A stretch of DNA of 64,000 bases from an uncultured Modestobacter sp. (GCF_947486615.1 NZ_CANKUD010000001.1:1-64000), one strand, 5' to 3'; positions 24,833-34,390 are shown, counted from the stretch's first letter. A program made the numbers and translations. Notes: generated from the letters alone by a model not told the origin.

Positions 24833-26286
24833 CCGAGGACGAACGGGTCGCGGGTGGCGCCGGTGGTCTCGATCCACACCGCCTTGTCGGTGAGGTACTC
24901 GTGCAGCCCCTCGATGCCGTTCTCCCGGCCGAAGCCGCTGGCCTTGACCCCGCCGAAGGGCATCGCGTAGTTCAGCGTCCGGTAGGCGTTGACCCATACC
25001 GTTCCGGCGCGCAGCCGCTTGGTCAGCCGGAACGTGCGCTGCACGTCGCGGGTCCACACCCCGGCGGCCAGGCCGAACCGGCTGTCGTTGGCGAGCGCGA
25101 CCGCCTCGTCCTCGGTGCGGAACTTCAGCACGCTGAGCACCGGGCCGAAGACCTCCTCCTGGCAGACCCGGGCGTCGTTGGTCACGTTGGCCACGATGGT
25201 GGGCTCGAAGAACAGGCCCCCGAGCCCGCCGTCACCGCCGCCGGTCATGATGTCGGCGCCCTTCTCCTTGGCCTCGGTGACGAAGTCCCGGATCTTGTCC
25301 AGCTGGCCGGAGAAGCAGATCGGGCCCATCTCGGTGTCCGGGGCCTGCGGGTCGCCGAGCTTGATCCGGGCCGCCCGGTCGGCCACCTTGGCGACGACCT
25401 CCTCGTAGACGTCCTCGTGCACCAGGGCCCGGGACCCGGCGATGCAGGTCTGCCCGGCCGCGGCGAAGATGCCGGCGATCAGGCCATTGGCGGCGGCATC
25501 GAGGTCGGCGTCCGGGAAGACGATGTTCGCCGACTTCCCGCCGAGCTCCAGGGTCACCGGGGCGAAGTGCCCGGCCGCGCCCCGGGCCACGGCGATGCCG
25601 GTGGTCTCCGAACCGGTGAAGGAGACGCGGTCGACGTCGGGGTGCTCGACGAGCCACCGGCCGACCTCGCGGGAGGCGCCGCTGACGGTGTTGAACACCC
25701 CCGGCGGGAAGCCGGCCTGCTCGAAGAGCTCGGCCAGCAGCAGGATGGAGACCGGTGCCTGCTCCGAGGGCTTGGCGACCATGGTGCAGCCGGCGGCGAG
25801 CGCCGGGGCGAGCTTGAAGGTCAGCAGCAGCAGCGGGCTGTTCCAGGGCAGGATCGCCCCCACCACGCCGACCGGCTCGCGGGACACGTAGCCGAAGAAG
25901 TCCGGCCGGCCGGTGTCGACGACCCGGCCGTCGATCTTGTCCGCCAGCCCCGCGTAGTACTCGTACCAGGAGGGCAGGCTGCGGACCTGCCCGCCCATCT
26001 CGCGCAGCAGCTTGCCGTTGTCCCGGGTCTCGGCCAGGGCGAGCTCGTCGGCGTTCTCGGTGATCAGCTCGCCGAGGCGCCGCAGCAGCCGGCCGCGCTC
26101 GCGACCCGGCATCGGCCCCCAGGTGGTTTCGAACGCGGTCCGCGCCGCGCGGACGGCGTCGTCGACGTCGGCCTCGGTGGCCTCCGCGACGGTCGCCCAG
26201 GGCTCGCCGGTGTACGGGTCGAGCGACTCGAAGGTCGTCCTCCCCGGACGCCGGTCCGCGCCGATCTGCATGCTGATGTGGCGCAT
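24829..26286 (-). CDS. Aldehyde dehydrogenase (NAD-dependent)
   Basis: 485 residues: ILPWNSPLLLLTFKLAPALA, FTGSETTGIAV, LELGGKSANIVF with the base Glu, catalytic Cys in AGQTCIAGSR, EEVFGPVLSV and PFGGVKASGFGRENG. It is a hydroxymuconic-semialdehyde/betaine-aldehyde-like ALDH by general pattern. GGAGGAG precedes ATG 26286; an upstream ATG at 26322 has no such signal. It sits between the HpaI-type aldolase and the CoA-transferase, so it may oxidise the aldehyde that the aldolase releases. Typical meta-pathways use an acylating aldehyde dehydrogenase (MhpF type) here instead; this is a non-acylating type. Confidence 0.92.
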   Translation of the reverse strand: MRHISMQIGADRRPGRTTFESLDPYTGEPWATVAEATEADVDDAVRAARTAFETTWGPMPGRERGRLLRRLGELITENADELALAETRDNGKLLREMGGQVRSLPSWYEYYAGLADKIDGRVVDTGRPDFFGYVSREPVGVVGAILPWNSPLLLLTFKLAPALAAGCTMVAKPSEQAPVSILLLAELFEQAGFPPGVFNTVSGASREVGRWLVEHPDVDRVSFTGSETTGIAVARGAAGHFAPVTLELGGKSANIVFPDADLDAAANGLIAGIFAAAGQTCIAGSRALVHEDVYEEVVAKVADRAARIKLGDPQAPDTEMGPICFSGQLDKIRDFVTEAKEKGADIMTGGGDGGLGGLFFEPTIVANVTNDARVCQEEVFGPVLSVLKFRTEDEAVALANDSRFGLAAGVWTRDVQRTFRLTKRLRAGTVWVNAYRTLNYAMPFGGVKASGFGRENGIEGLHEYLTDKAVWIETTGATRDPFVLG

Positions 26287-26318
26287 GGTGTCTCCTCCAG
26301 GTCGAGCCCGGTCGGGTG

Positions 26319-27104
26319 TCATGGGTTCTGCTGCTCGCGGTGGCGGGTCGCCAGTGCCTCGCTGCCCCGGGCGAGCAGCGTGACGTCGGCGCCGACGAGC
26401 ACGAAGCGGACGCCGCGGTCGAGGTACCGCTGGGCGGCGTCCTCGGCGAAGGCGTTGACGCCGGCGGCCACCCCGGCGGCGGTGATCGCGTCGATCGCCG
26501 TCGCCACGGCGCTGACCACGTCAGGGTGGTCGGGACGGCCGAGGTGCCCCATCGAGGCGGCCAGGTCGGCCGGGCCGAGGAAGACGCCGTCCAGCCCGTC
26601 GACCGCGAGGATGTCCGGCAGCGCAGCCAGCCCCCGGACCGACTCGACCTGCACCATCAGCGCGATGCCCTCGTCGGCGGTGGCCAGGTAGTCGGGGGTG
26701 CGGTTCCAGCGGGAGGCGCGGGCAAGCGCGCTGCCGACGCCGCGGATGCCGGCCGGCGGGTAGCGGGTGGCCGCGACCAGCGCGGCGGCCTCCTCGCCGG
26801 ACTCGACCATCGGGATGAGCAGCGCCTCCACCCCGGCGTCCAGCAGCTGCTTGAGCAGCACCGGGTCACCGCCGGGCGGGCGGACCACCGGCACCACCGG
26901 GTACGGCGCGACCGCCTGCAGCTGGGCCTGGATCGAGCGCAGGTCGTTGGGGGCGTGCTCGGCGTCGACGAGCAGCCAGTCCAGCCCGGCGCCGGCGCAG
27001 ATCTCGGCCACGTACGGGCTGCCGGAGGCGACCCACATGCCCACCTGCGGATCGCCGCCGGCCAGCTGCTGCTTCCAGCGCCGGCCGGCGCTCGGCGGGC
27101 TCAC
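26319..27104 (-). CDS. HpcH/HpaI family class II aldolase
   Basis: 261 residues of the 4-hydroxy-2-oxoacid aldolase family: [29 protein letters not shown] with the metal-linked His/Glu pair, [34 protein letters not shown] and [15 protein letters not shown]. These metal-dependent aldolases split 4-hydroxy-2-oxoacids into pyruvate and an aldehyde. GTG 27104 overlaps the hydratase stop as GTGA, so I prefer it to GTG 27116. The hydratase directly upstream makes exactly this substrate class, which supports the assignment. Confidence 0.92.
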   Translation of the reverse strand: MSPPSAGRRWKQQLAGGDPQVGMWVASGSPYVAEICAGAGLDWLLVDAEHAPNDLRSIQAQLQAVAPYPVVPVVRPPGGDPVLLKQLLDAGVEALLIPMVESGEEAAALVAATRYPPAGIRGVGSALARASRWNRTPDYLATADEGIALMVQVESVRGLAALPDILAVDGLDGVFLGPADLAASMGHLGRPDHPDVVSAVATAIDAITAAGVAAGVNAFAEDAAQRYLDRGVRFVLVGADVTLLARGSEALATRHREQQNP

Positions 27105-27904
27105 CGGAACCGGCACGTGATCGCCCCCAGCGGTCCGTAGTCGGCGTGGAAGGTGTCGCCCACCGCTGCCTGGACCGGCCGGATGAAGGAACCGGACAGC
27201 ACGACCTGGCCCGCCTCCAGGCCCACGTCGAAGCGGGCCAGCTCGTTCGCCAGCCAGGCCACCCCGTTGGCCGGGTGGTTGAGCACCGCGGCTGCGACCC
27301 CGGACTCCTCGATCACGCCGTTGACGTAGAGCAGCGCGGAGACCCAGCGCAGGTCCACCTCGGTGGGCCGCACCGCCCGGCCGCCGACCACGATGCCGGC
27401 GTCGGCGGCGTTGTCGGCCACGGTGTCGACGATCGTGCGCAGGTGCCCGGTCTCCGGGTCGCTCATCTGCACCCGGGCGTCGAGGATCTCCAGCGCCGGG
27501 GTGACCCAGCGGGTGGCGTCCAGCACGTCCAGGGTCGTGATCCCGGGCCCACGCAGGTCCTGGTCCAGCACGAAGGCGAGCTCGACCTCGACCCGGGGGC
27601 GGATGAACCGCCCGGTCGGCACGTCACCGCCGTCGGCGAAGAACATGTCGTCGAAGATCGCGCCGTGATCGGGCGTGGTGATCGACAGCGCCTGCTGCAT
27701 GGTGCGGGAGGTCAGCCCGATCTTGCGGCCGCGCAGCACCGCCCCCCGGGCGAGCTTGGTCTCCACCCAGGCCCGCTGGACGGCGTAGGCGTCCTCCAGC
27801 GTCATCTCCGGGTACTGCAGGGACAGCTGCCGGATCGGCGTCCGGGTGCGTTCGGCCTCGTCCAGCCGCGCGGCGGCGTCGGCGACGTCCTCGGCGGAGA
27901 GCAC
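27101..27904 (-). CDS. 2-oxopent-4-enoate hydratase family protein (MhpD/HpaH type)
   Basis: 267 residues: [14 protein letters not shown] segment ([19 protein letters not shown]), [46 protein letters not shown] and [17 protein letters not shown]. This is the fumarylacetoacetase-fold hydratase that adds water to 2-hydroxypenta-2,4-dienoate to give 4-hydroxy-2-oxovalerate. The start is inferred: GTG 27904 fits the family's length and lies 5 bp after the hydrolase stop, but it has no clear SD. It is flanked by the meta-cleavage-type hydrolase and the HpaI aldolase, giving the full lower-pathway order hydrolase, hydratase, aldolase. Confidence 0.9.
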   Translation of the reverse strand: MLSAEDVADAAARLDEAERTRTPIRQLSLQYPEMTLEDAYAVQRAWVETKLARGAVLRGRKIGLTSRTMQQALSITTPDHGAIFDDMFFADGGDVPTGRFIRPRVEVELAFVLDQDLRGPGITTLDVLDATRWVTPALEILDARVQMSDPETGHLRTIVDTVADNAADAGIVVGGRAVRPTEVDLRWVSALLYVNGVIEESGVAAAVLNHPANGVAWLANELARFDVGLEAGQVVLSGSFIRPVQAAVGDTFHADYGPLGAITCRFR

Positions 27905-27909
27905 CGGGA

Positions 27910-28785
27910 TCAGGAGCGGGTGAGGAAGCGGACGGCCGCCTCGTTGAACGCCTCGGGGTCCTCGAAGTGCGGCCAGTGCCGCACCTCGGGCATCTCGAAG
28001 ACCTCGGAGTCGGGGATCAGCGCGGCCACCCGGCGGGCGGTGCTCTGGTACTCGCCGTGGTCCTTGCCCGACGCCACGACCAGGGTCGGGGCCTTGATCG
28101 CCGACCAATGCGCCTCGGACAGCAGGTTCCGGTCGCGCGCAGCGGGGTCCTGCAGGATCAGCACGTGGTCGATGACCTGCAGGGTCTCCGGCTGGCGGTA
28201 GATGGCCTGGCGCAGGGCGACCACGTCGGGGATCCGGTTGTGCTCGTCGGCGATCAGGTGGTCGAACATCGCCTTGATCGAGTTCCACGTGGGGTCCTGG
28301 ACGGCCTTGGTGCGCTCGGCCCGGATCCGCGCCATGTTGGACTCGGTCGCGATCAGCCCGGCGGGGGAGAGCAGCACCAGCTTGTCGATGCGCTCGGGGT
28401 GGTCCAGCGCGAACCGCGCGGACACCCACGCGCCCAGTGACATGCCGATGAAGGACGCCCGCTGCACCCCGAGGGCGTCCATGACCCCGCGGACGTGCTC
28501 GACGTACACCGGGATCTCGTAGTCGTAGTCGGGCTTGTCGGAGAACCCGTTGCCGACCATGTCGATGGCGACGCAGTGGAAGTGCGCGCTCAGCGCCTTG
28601 AGGTTCGGGGCAAAGGTCTCCCAGTGGCCGCCGGTGCCGTGCAGCAGCACCAGGCCGGGCAGGTCGGGCGAGCCGGCCTCGGCCACCCGGGTGGACACCC
28701 CGTCCACGTCGATCCAGTGCTGCCGGAAGGAGACGTCCATCAGCGACGTCCACAGGCTGCGGTACGGGGTCTCGGACCCGGTCAT
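27910..28785 (-). CDS. Meta-cleavage-product-type alpha/beta hydrolase
   Basis: 291 residues with [17 protein letters not shown] (oxyanion hole), the [21 protein letters not shown] segment typical of C-C hydrolases of the BphD/HsaD group, nucleophile Ser in GMSLGAWVS and catalytic His in RHWPHFEDP. By context it should hydrolyse a 2-hydroxy-6-oxo-2,4-dienoate made by ring cleavage. GAGAGGC precedes ATG 28785. It is the first gene of the minus-strand lower-pathway operon and shares a divergent regulatory region (operator-like site 3) with the Rieske dioxygenase operon. No extradiol dioxygenase is encoded in the window. Confidence 0.88.
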   Translation of the reverse strand: MTGSETPYRSLWTSLMDVSFRQHWIDVDGVSTRVAEAGSPDLPGLVLLHGTGGHWETFAPNLKALSAHFHCVAIDMVGNGFSDKPDYDYEIPVYVEHVRGVMDALGVQRASFIGMSLGAWVSARFALDHPERIDKLVLLSPAGLIATESNMARIRAERTKAVQDPTWNSIKAMFDHLIADEHNRIPDVVALRQAIYRQPETLQVIDHVLILQDPAARDRNLLSEAHWSAIKAPTLVVASGKDHGEYQSTARRVAALIPDSEVFEMPEVRHWPHFEDPEAFNEAAVRFLTRS

Positions 28786-28947
28786 CTCTGTGCCTCTCGG
28801 TCGGGTCTCGGCGGCGGCGGGGTCCGGGGCGCAGGGCCCCATCGGCGTCGCGGCCGCCAGTGGTCGATCGCGCGGACGAGCTCCGGTCGGGCCCGGGAGG
28901 GGCCGGCGGTCGGGGCGGTGCAGCGCTCCGGGTCGCGACTCTATGCG

Positions 28948-28979
28948 ATTTCTGACACCGAGTATATGGTCGCTGTCAG
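28948..28979. promoter_or_regulatory. Operator-like site 3 between the lower-pathway and Rieske operons
   Basis: ATTTCTGACA at 28948-28957 and its inverted partner TGTCAG at 28974-28979, giving CTGACA-N16-TGTCAG. It uses the same left half as the other sites but a wider spacing. It stands in a 276-bp divergent region and could serve both operons. Confidence 0.5.
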
Positions 28980-29061
28980 GGCCCTTCGCCGGGTCCCGCC
29001 GTTCCCTCACCGACGAGGCGGCACGGCGGCCGGAACGGCCACGCGACACGGAGGAGGCACG

Positions 29062-29316
29062 GTGACCGTCGGAGACGGGACGTCGCCCGAGCAGGCCGGC
29101 ACGCGGGTCGAGCTGGCCACCCTGATGAACGAGTTCGCCTCCGTGCGGATCACCCTCGACACGGCCGGCCACGGTCCGCGGCTGCTGGTCGAGGACACCG
29201 AGGCGGGCACCGAGATCCTGCTGTCGCCGATCGAGCTGGCGAGCCTGACGCTGGCCTCCGCCGACGACCGGCTGAACTGGCTGCGGGTCGGGCAGTACCG
29301 GGACGAGCGCACGTGA
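29062..29316 (+). CDS. Small conserved-looking protein of unknown function heading the Rieske operon
   Basis: 84 residues from GTG 29062, with GGAGGAG 5-11 bp upstream. The stop overlaps the next start (GTGA at 29313-29316), so it is translationally coupled to the thiolase-like gene. Composition is ordinary globular: a hydrophobic N-terminal helix (VELATLMNEFASVRITLD), a beta-rich middle (PRLLVEDTEAGTEILLSP) and a C-terminal helix (DDRLNWLRVGQYRDERT). No cysteine, signal peptide or membrane segment. I do not recognise the family. The strong SD and coupling make it a credible gene. Confidence 0.8.
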   Translation: MTVGDGTSPEQAGTRVELATLMNEFASVRITLDTAGHGPRLLVEDTEAGTEILLSPIELASLTLASADDRLNWLRVGQYRDERT

Positions 29317-30503
29317 CGGCTGCGGCCGTCCCCGCCGGCGCCGTCCCCGGTGCGCCGGTGGGCATCGTCGGCCTGGGTCTGACCACGATGTCGCTGGAAC
29401 CCGGTGGTGCGCCCGGCGACCTGGCCGCGCAAGCCGTCACCGCCGCCCTGGCCGACGCCGGGCTGACGAAGCGGGACGTCGACGGCCTGCTGGTCAACAC
29501 CAGCCAGGGCGTGCGGCCGGACCGCCTCTCGGTGGCCCTGGCCCGGCAGATCGGCCTCGGCGACCTACGGCTGCTCGAGCACCTGGAGATCAAGGGCGCG
29601 ACGACGGTGGCCATGGTCGCCCGGGCCGTGCTGGCCATCCGGGCCGGCATGGCCGAGACCGTGGTCTGCGTGTTCGCCGACGCGCCGCTGCAGCCCGGCG
29701 GCAGCGCCGGGTCGACCTACGCGCACAGCGGCGGCTCCGACGGCGTGCGCGGGCTGGAGCGCGCCAGCGGCGTGCTGGGTTCGGTCCCGACGTACGCCCT
29801 GATGGCCGCCCGCTACCTGCACGTCACCGGCGGCAACCCCGACGACCTGTGCGCGGTGGCGGTGTCCACCCGCGCCTGGGCGGTGCACAACCCCGACGCG
29901 GTGGTCCGCACGCCGCTGGACGCCGAGGGGTATCGGGCCAGCCGCATGATCTCCACCCCGCTGCGGGTGCTCGACTGCGCGCGGCCGGTGAACGGTGCCG
30001 CCGCAGTGGTCGTGAGCGGGCGTCCGGGCCGGGGTGGCCATCCGCCGGTGCACGTCCTGGGCATGGGCTTCGACCACCCGGTGCGGCGTCGCCGGGCCGG
30101 CACGGAGTCGTGGTTCGGCGGCGGTCGCCGGGCGGCCGACGACGCGCTGGCCATGGCCGGTCGCCGGCCCGCGGACGTCGGCGTCCGGGAGCTGTACGAC
30201 CCGTTCAGCGTGGTCACCCTGTGCCTGCTGGAGGAGTACGGCTTCTGCGCCCCCGGCACCGCCGGTGCGGTCGCCCGGTCCGGAGCCCTCGGTCCCGGGG
30301 GTGACCTGCCCACCAACACCGGCGGCGGCCAGCTCTCCGGCTTCTACCTGCAGGGGATGACCCCGCTGGTCGAGGCGGTCGTGCAACTGCGCGGCACCGG
30401 CGGCGCCCGGCAGGTCCCCGGCGTGACCACCGCCTTCGTCGGGGGGATCGGCGGCCGGATCGACCACCATGCCGCGCTCGTCCTGGACCGGGAGGCGGCA
30501 TGA
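29313..30503 (+). CDS. Thiolase-like (SCP-x/lipid-transfer type) protein, probable acyl-CoA aldolase partner
   Basis: 396 residues with the thiolase fold (VGIVGLGLTT, AVTAALADAGLTKRDVDGLL, ELYDPFSVVTLCLLEEYGF, LPTNTGGGQLSGF). The nucleophile Cys of true thiolases is absent: the matching segment reads EIKGATTVAMVA. Proteins of this type (Ltp2 of mycobacteria) act as retro-aldolases with a DUF35 partner. The DUF35 gene follows with a 4-bp ATGA overlap, which supports this. The reaction would release a short carbonyl compound from a beta-hydroxyacyl-CoA side chain. Substrate unknown. Confidence 0.82.
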   Translation: MTAAAVPAGAVPGAPVGIVGLGLTTMSLEPGGAPGDLAAQAVTAALADAGLTKRDVDGLLVNTSQGVRPDRLSVALARQIGLGDLRLLEHLEIKGATTVAMVARAVLAIRAGMAETVVCVFADAPLQPGGSAGSTYAHSGGSDGVRGLERASGVLGSVPTYALMAARYLHVTGGNPDDLCAVAVSTRAWAVHNPDAVVRTPLDAEGYRASRMISTPLRVLDCARPVNGAAAVVVSGRPGRGGHPPVHVLGMGFDHPVRRRRAGTESWFGGGRRAADDALAMAGRRPADVGVRELYDPFSVVTLCLLEEYGFCAPGTAGAVARSGALGPGGDLPTNTGGGQLSGFYLQGMTPLVEAVVQLRGTGGARQVPGVTTAFVGGIGGRIDHHAALVLDREAA

Positions 30504-30991
30504 CCACGACCGCGACCGACCTGGCCCGGGCGGACTGGCTGCTCGCGCCGGGGCTCGCGCCGAACGCCGCCGACGCCGTGCTCGCCCCGCTCTACGCCGG
30601 TGCCGCGCGGGGTGAGCTGGTGCTGCCCTCGTGCGGGGCGTGCGGCCTGGCCCTCGAGCTGGAGCAGCGGGCCTGCGACCGGTGCGACTCTGCCGACGTC
30701 GTCTGGGCGGCCGTGGCCCCGACCGGCGAGGTGCACTCGGCCACCACCGTGCACCGCCGGGAGCGGGGCCTGGTGCTCGCCACCGAGCCCTATCCGGTGG
30801 TCGACGTCGAGCTCGCCTCCGGCCACCGGCTGGTGATGACCACGCTCGCCCCCCGGGCGAGCGCCCCGGCGATCGGGGAGGCGGTCCGGATCGGCTTCCG
30901 GTCCGTCGGCGGCGTCGCCGTCCCCGCCGCCGAGCTCGCTGCAGCAGAGATCCGTCCCGTTCACCCATCCGATACGGAGGTCACTCCATGA
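30500..30991 (+). CDS. DUF35 OB-fold/zinc-ribbon protein (ChsH2-DUF35 type)
   Basis: 163 residues with a rubredoxin-like zinc ribbon CGAC-x11-CDRC at about 43-60 and a C-terminal OB fold (APTGEVHSATTVH, PYPVVDVELASGHRLVM). DUF35 proteins accompany SCP-x thiolase-like proteins as an essential acyl-CoA-binding partner. It overlaps the thiolase-like gene by 4 bp and the Rieske alpha gene by 4 bp (ATGA at 30988), so all three are co-translated. It is the first of three DUF35 genes in this window. Confidence 0.87.
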   Translation: MTTTATDLARADWLLAPGLAPNAADAVLAPLYAGAARGELVLPSCGACGLALELEQRACDRCDSADVVWAAVAPTGEVHSATTVHRRERGLVLATEPYPVVDVELASGHRLVMTTLAPRASAPAIGEAVRIGFRSVGGVAVPAAELAAAEIRPVHPSDTEVTP

Positions 30992-32277
30992 CCGTGACAG
31001 CAGCGCCGGTCTCCCGGCCGCACGACGTGACCGCCCTGGTCGAACCCGACCGGGTGCACGGCGCGGTGTACACCTCGCCCGAGGTCTTCGAGCTGGAGAT
31101 GAAGCGGATCTTCCGCGAGGGCTGGGTCTTCGTCGCCCACGAGAGCGAGGTGCCCGAGAAGGGCGACTACGTGACCCGGCGGATCGGCGGCGAGCCCATG
31201 GTCGTGGCCCGCGGCAAGGACGGCGTCGTCCGGGTGCTGGCCAACCGCTGCACCCACCGGGGCAACCGGCTGTGCAACGCCGAGAAGGGCAACAGCTCCT
31301 CCTTCCGCTGCCCGTACCACGGCTGGACGTTCGGCAACGACGGCAAGCTCGTCGGGGTGCCGATGCGGGACGGCTACGGCGACCGGCTGAACGCCGTCCG
31401 CGAGGAGCTCGGCCTGGTGCAGGCGCCGCGGCAGGAGAGCTACGGCGGCTTCGTGTTCGCCTCGCTCGCCCCGACCGGCATCTCGCTGCTGGAGCACCTG
31501 GGCAACGCGACCAAGGCCATCGACCGGCTGCTGGACCTCTCGCCGACCCGCGAGATCCAGCTGTCGGCCGGCTGGATGAAGCACCACAACAACTGCAACT
31601 GGAAGATGGTGATGGAGAACAACGTGGACGGCTACCACGCGCTGTTCACCCACGCCTCGGTCTACGACGCGGTGCGCCCGGCGAAGGTCTCGCACGTGCC
31701 CTCCAAGGTGGAGGTGCTGGTCCGCGACCTGGGCAACGGCCACTCGGAGATCGACTACGAGCCCGAGTACACCCGGCTGGACGAGGAGTTCATCTGGTAC
31801 GGGCGGCTGCCCCGGGAGAAGGCCCCGGAATACGTCGCCGCGATGGAGGCCGCGCACGGTCCGGCCAAGGCCCACCAGGCCCTGGTGTCCGGGCCGCCGC
31901 ACACGCTGATCTTCCCCAACCTGTTCCTGGCCGAGATGAACGTGATGACCGTCGAGCCGCTCAACGCCGGCGAGACCATCGCCTTCACCGCCCCGGTGCT
32001 GATCCCCGGTGCTCCGGAGATCAACACTAAGACGCTGCGCCGCACCGAGGGCGCGATGGGCCCGGCCGGCTTCCTCATCGCCGACGACGGCGAGATCGGA
32101 CAGCGCAACCAGATGGGCCTGGCCGCGCAGGACCCCGAGTGGGTCGTGCTCAGCCGGGGGAGCGACACCGACGTCGACGACGAGACCGGCCGGGTCAACC
32201 ACGACAAGAGCGCCGAGACGCCCCAGCGCGGCTGGTGGAAGCACTGGGCCGGCGTGCTGGCGGGTTCCCGTGGCTGA
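30988..32277 (+). CDS. Rieske non-haem iron dioxygenase, alpha subunit
   Basis: 429 residues. The Rieske [2Fe-2S] ligands are Cys88, His90, Cys108 and His111 (CTHRGN then CPYHGW). The catalytic domain has the bridging Asp about 214 and iron ligands His217 and His222 in NNVDGYHALFTH. It is the large subunit of a ring-hydroxylating dioxygenase of the benzoate/biphenyl/cumate general type; subgroup and substrate cannot be fixed by eye. ATG 30988 overlaps the DUF35 stop. The beta subunit follows with an 8-bp overlap. Ferredoxin is at 36871 in the same operon, and the nearest reductase at 14134. Confidence 0.94.
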   Translation: MTVTAAPVSRPHDVTALVEPDRVHGAVYTSPEVFELEMKRIFREGWVFVAHESEVPEKGDYVTRRIGGEPMVVARGKDGVVRVLANRCTHRGNRLCNAEKGNSSSFRCPYHGWTFGNDGKLVGVPMRDGYGDRLNAVREELGLVQAPRQESYGGFVFASLAPTGISLLEHLGNATKAIDRLLDLSPTREIQLSAGWMKHHNNCNWKMVMENNVDGYHALFTHASVYDAVRPAKVSHVPSKVEVLVRDLGNGHSEIDYEPEYTRLDEEFIWYGRLPREKAPEYVAAMEAAHGPAKAHQALVSGPPHTLIFPNLFLAEMNVMTVEPLNAGETIAFTAPVLIPGAPEINTKTLRRTEGAMGPAGFLIADDGEIGQRNQMGLAAQDPEWVVLSRGSDTDVDDETGRVNHDKSAETPQRGWWKHWAGVLAGSRG

Positions 32278-32785
32278 GCCGGGCACGGTGCAGGAGGTCG
32301 TGCGGGTGCAGCCGGCCGACGTCGCGGTCGACCCGGCGGTGGCCGGGCTGATCTACCTGGAGGCCAGGCTGGCCGACGAGGCCCGCTACTCCGAGTGGGA
32401 GTCGCTCTGGGCCGACGACGGCCTGTACTGGGTGCCGATGCACCCCGGGGACGACCCCGAGGTCACCCTCTCCTACATCTACGACAACCGCCGGCGGATC
32501 AAGAGCCGGGTGGCGCAGCTCAACACCGGCACCCGGCACTCTCAGACCCCGCCCTCGGTCATGCGCCGCACGATCTCCAACCTCGAGGTCGTCGCCCGGG
32601 ACGAGGACACGACCACCGTGGCCTCGAACTTCGCGCTCTACGAGTACCGGTACGCCATGACCGTGTGGGCCGGCCGGTACGTGCACCGCGTGCAGCTGAC
32701 CGACGCCGGACCCCTGCTGGTCGCCAAGACCGTGCACCTGGTCAACGCCGGCGGGGCGCTGCCCACCATGTCGTTCCTCATCTGA
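32270..32785 (+). CDS. Rieske dioxygenase, beta subunit
   Basis: 171 residues of the SnoaL/NTF2-like beta subunit of ring-hydroxylating dioxygenases: FLYLEARLADE-type start (IYLEARLADEARYSEWESLW), DGLYWVPMHPGDDPEV, LSYIYDNRRRIKSRV and RHSQTPPSVMRRTISN. It has no cofactor and stabilises the alpha3beta3 hexamer. GTG 32270 overlaps the end of the alpha gene by 8 bp. With the alpha subunit it defines a complete terminal oxygenase. Confidence 0.92.
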   Translation: MAEPGTVQEVVRVQPADVAVDPAVAGLIYLEARLADEARYSEWESLWADDGLYWVPMHPGDDPEVTLSYIYDNRRRIKSRVAQLNTGTRHSQTPPSVMRRTISNLEVVARDEDTTTVASNFALYEYRYAMTVWAGRYVHRVQLTDAGPLLVAKTVHLVNAGGALPTMSFLI

Positions 32786-32845
32786 GGCGACGTCCCCGGG
32801 GGACAGCGCTCCCCGCCCCTGCTCATCACGACGCTGTGAGGACCC

Positions 32846-34390
32846 ATGCTCATCGGTGACATCTCCCGGCGGAACGCCCGTCGCTACCCCAGCAAGGCCG
32901 CCGTGGTCACCGACACCGGCACCGTGACCTGGGGGGCGCTGGACGCCCGGGCCAACCGGCTGGCCACCCACCTGCTCAGCCGCGGCCTCGACCTCGGCGA
33001 CCGGGTGGCGGTCTGTGCCCGCAACACCGGCGAGTGGCCGGAGATCACGTTCGGGCTCGCCAAGGCCGGGCTGGTCGCTGTGCCGATCAACACCCGGCTC
33101 GCCCCGGCGGAGATCGAGTACATCCTCGCCGACTCCGGCGTGCAGGCGGCGATCGTGCACACCGACCAGGCGCACCTCGTCGCGTCGGTGTTCGCCGACC
33201 TCGACGTGGTGCTGGAGATCGGCGGGGAGAGCGTCGGCCGGCCGTACGAGGCGGCGCTGGAGCTGGGCCGCGACGTCGACCCGACGCCCGCGGCGCTGAC
33301 CGGGGACGACGTCCACTTCCTGCTCTACACGAGCGGGACGACGGGGCGGCCCAAGGCCGTGGTCAACACCCACCGCGGCATGGTCGCCCAGACGCTGGAC
33401 ACCACCATCGTCACCGAGGCGCGGCACTCCGACGTGCTCCTGGCCACGACCCCGTTCTTCACCGCCGGCGGCATGGTTCGGACGCTGGGCTGGATGTACC
33501 TCGGGCAGACCATGGAGATCCATTCCCGGTTCGACCCGGAGGCGGTGCTCGACGCGATCGAGCGCCGCCGGATCACCATGACGACGTTCATCCCGACCAT
33601 GCTGCTGCGCACCCTGCGGCTGCTGGAGGAGAGCGGCCGGCAGCGCGACGTCAGCAGCCTCCGGCGGATCAGTTACGGCTCCTCACCCGTTCCGCCCGGC
33701 CTGGCCCAGGAGGCGATGGAGCGGCTGGGGTGCGACCTGCAGCAGCGCTACGGGCTCACCGAGGCCGGCGGGCAGGTCACCATCCTCAGCCCCGAGGACC
33801 ACCGCGCGATGGTCGCCGGCAAGGAGTCGCTGCGCACCTCGTGCGGGCGCGAGACGCCGCAGGCCCAGATCCGCGTCGTGGGCGAGGACGGCGAGGAGCT
33901 GCCGCGGGGTGAGGTCGGTGAGATCGTCATCCAGGCCGACTCGCTCGCCGTCGGCTACTGGAAGAACGCGGAGAAGACCGCCGAGACCTTCCGGCCCACC
34001 GGCCTGTGGTCCGGCGACCTGGGCAGGCTGGACGAGGAGGGGTACCTGCACGTCGTCGGCCGCAAGGCGGACATGATCATCTCCGGCGGCTTCAACGTGT
34101 ACCCGGCCGAGCTGGAGCGGGTCATCGGCGCTCACCCGCTCGTCGACCTGGTCGCCGTCGTCGGGGCGCCGCACCCCGAGTGGGGCGAGACCCCGGTCGC
34201 GGTGGTCGTGCCCAAGGGCGAGGTCGACCGGGCCGCCCTCAAAGCCGAGCTCACCGGGCTGTGCCGCACCCAGCTGGCCGGGTACAAGCAGCCCCGCAGC
34301 TTCGACTTCCGGACCGAGCTGCCGCTCGGTCCGGCCGGCAAGATCCTCAAGCGCGAGCTGAAGGTGTCCTCCGAGGTGGCGGCATCGTGA
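32846..34390 (+). CDS. Acyl-CoA synthetase (AMP-forming)
   Basis: 514 residues of the ANL superfamily. ATP-binding P-loop LLYTSGTTGRPKAVVNTH lies at about 158-175. It also has YGLTEAGGQ, the Asp in LWSGDLGRLDEEGYL, RKADMIISGGFNVYPAELE and the catalytic Lys in GPAGKILKREL. It makes acyl-CoA from a carboxylic acid, ATP and CoA. GAGGAC precedes ATG 32846. A second ligase overlaps it by 4 bp, so the operon encodes two ligases that presumably differ in substrate. Confidence 0.93.
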   Translation: MLIGDISRRNARRYPSKAAVVTDTGTVTWGALDARANRLATHLLSRGLDLGDRVAVCARNTGEWPEITFGLAKAGLVAVPINTRLAPAEIEYILADSGVQAAIVHTDQAHLVASVFADLDVVLEIGGESVGRPYEAALELGRDVDPTPAALTGDDVHFLLYTSGTTGRPKAVVNTHRGMVAQTLDTTIVTEARHSDVLLATTPFFTAGGMVRTLGWMYLGQTMEIHSRFDPEAVLDAIERRRITMTTFIPTMLLRTLRLLEESGRQRDVSSLRRISYGSSPVPPGLAQEAMERLGCDLQQRYGLTEAGGQVTILSPEDHRAMVAGKESLRTSCGRETPQAQIRVVGEDGEELPRGEVGEIVIQADSLAVGYWKNAEKTAETFRPTGLWSGDLGRLDEEGYLHVVGRKADMIISGGFNVYPAELERVIGAHPLVDLVAVVGAPHPEWGETPVAVVVPKGEVDRAALKAELTGLCRTQLAGYKQPRSFDFRTELPLGPAGKILKRELKVSSEVAAS

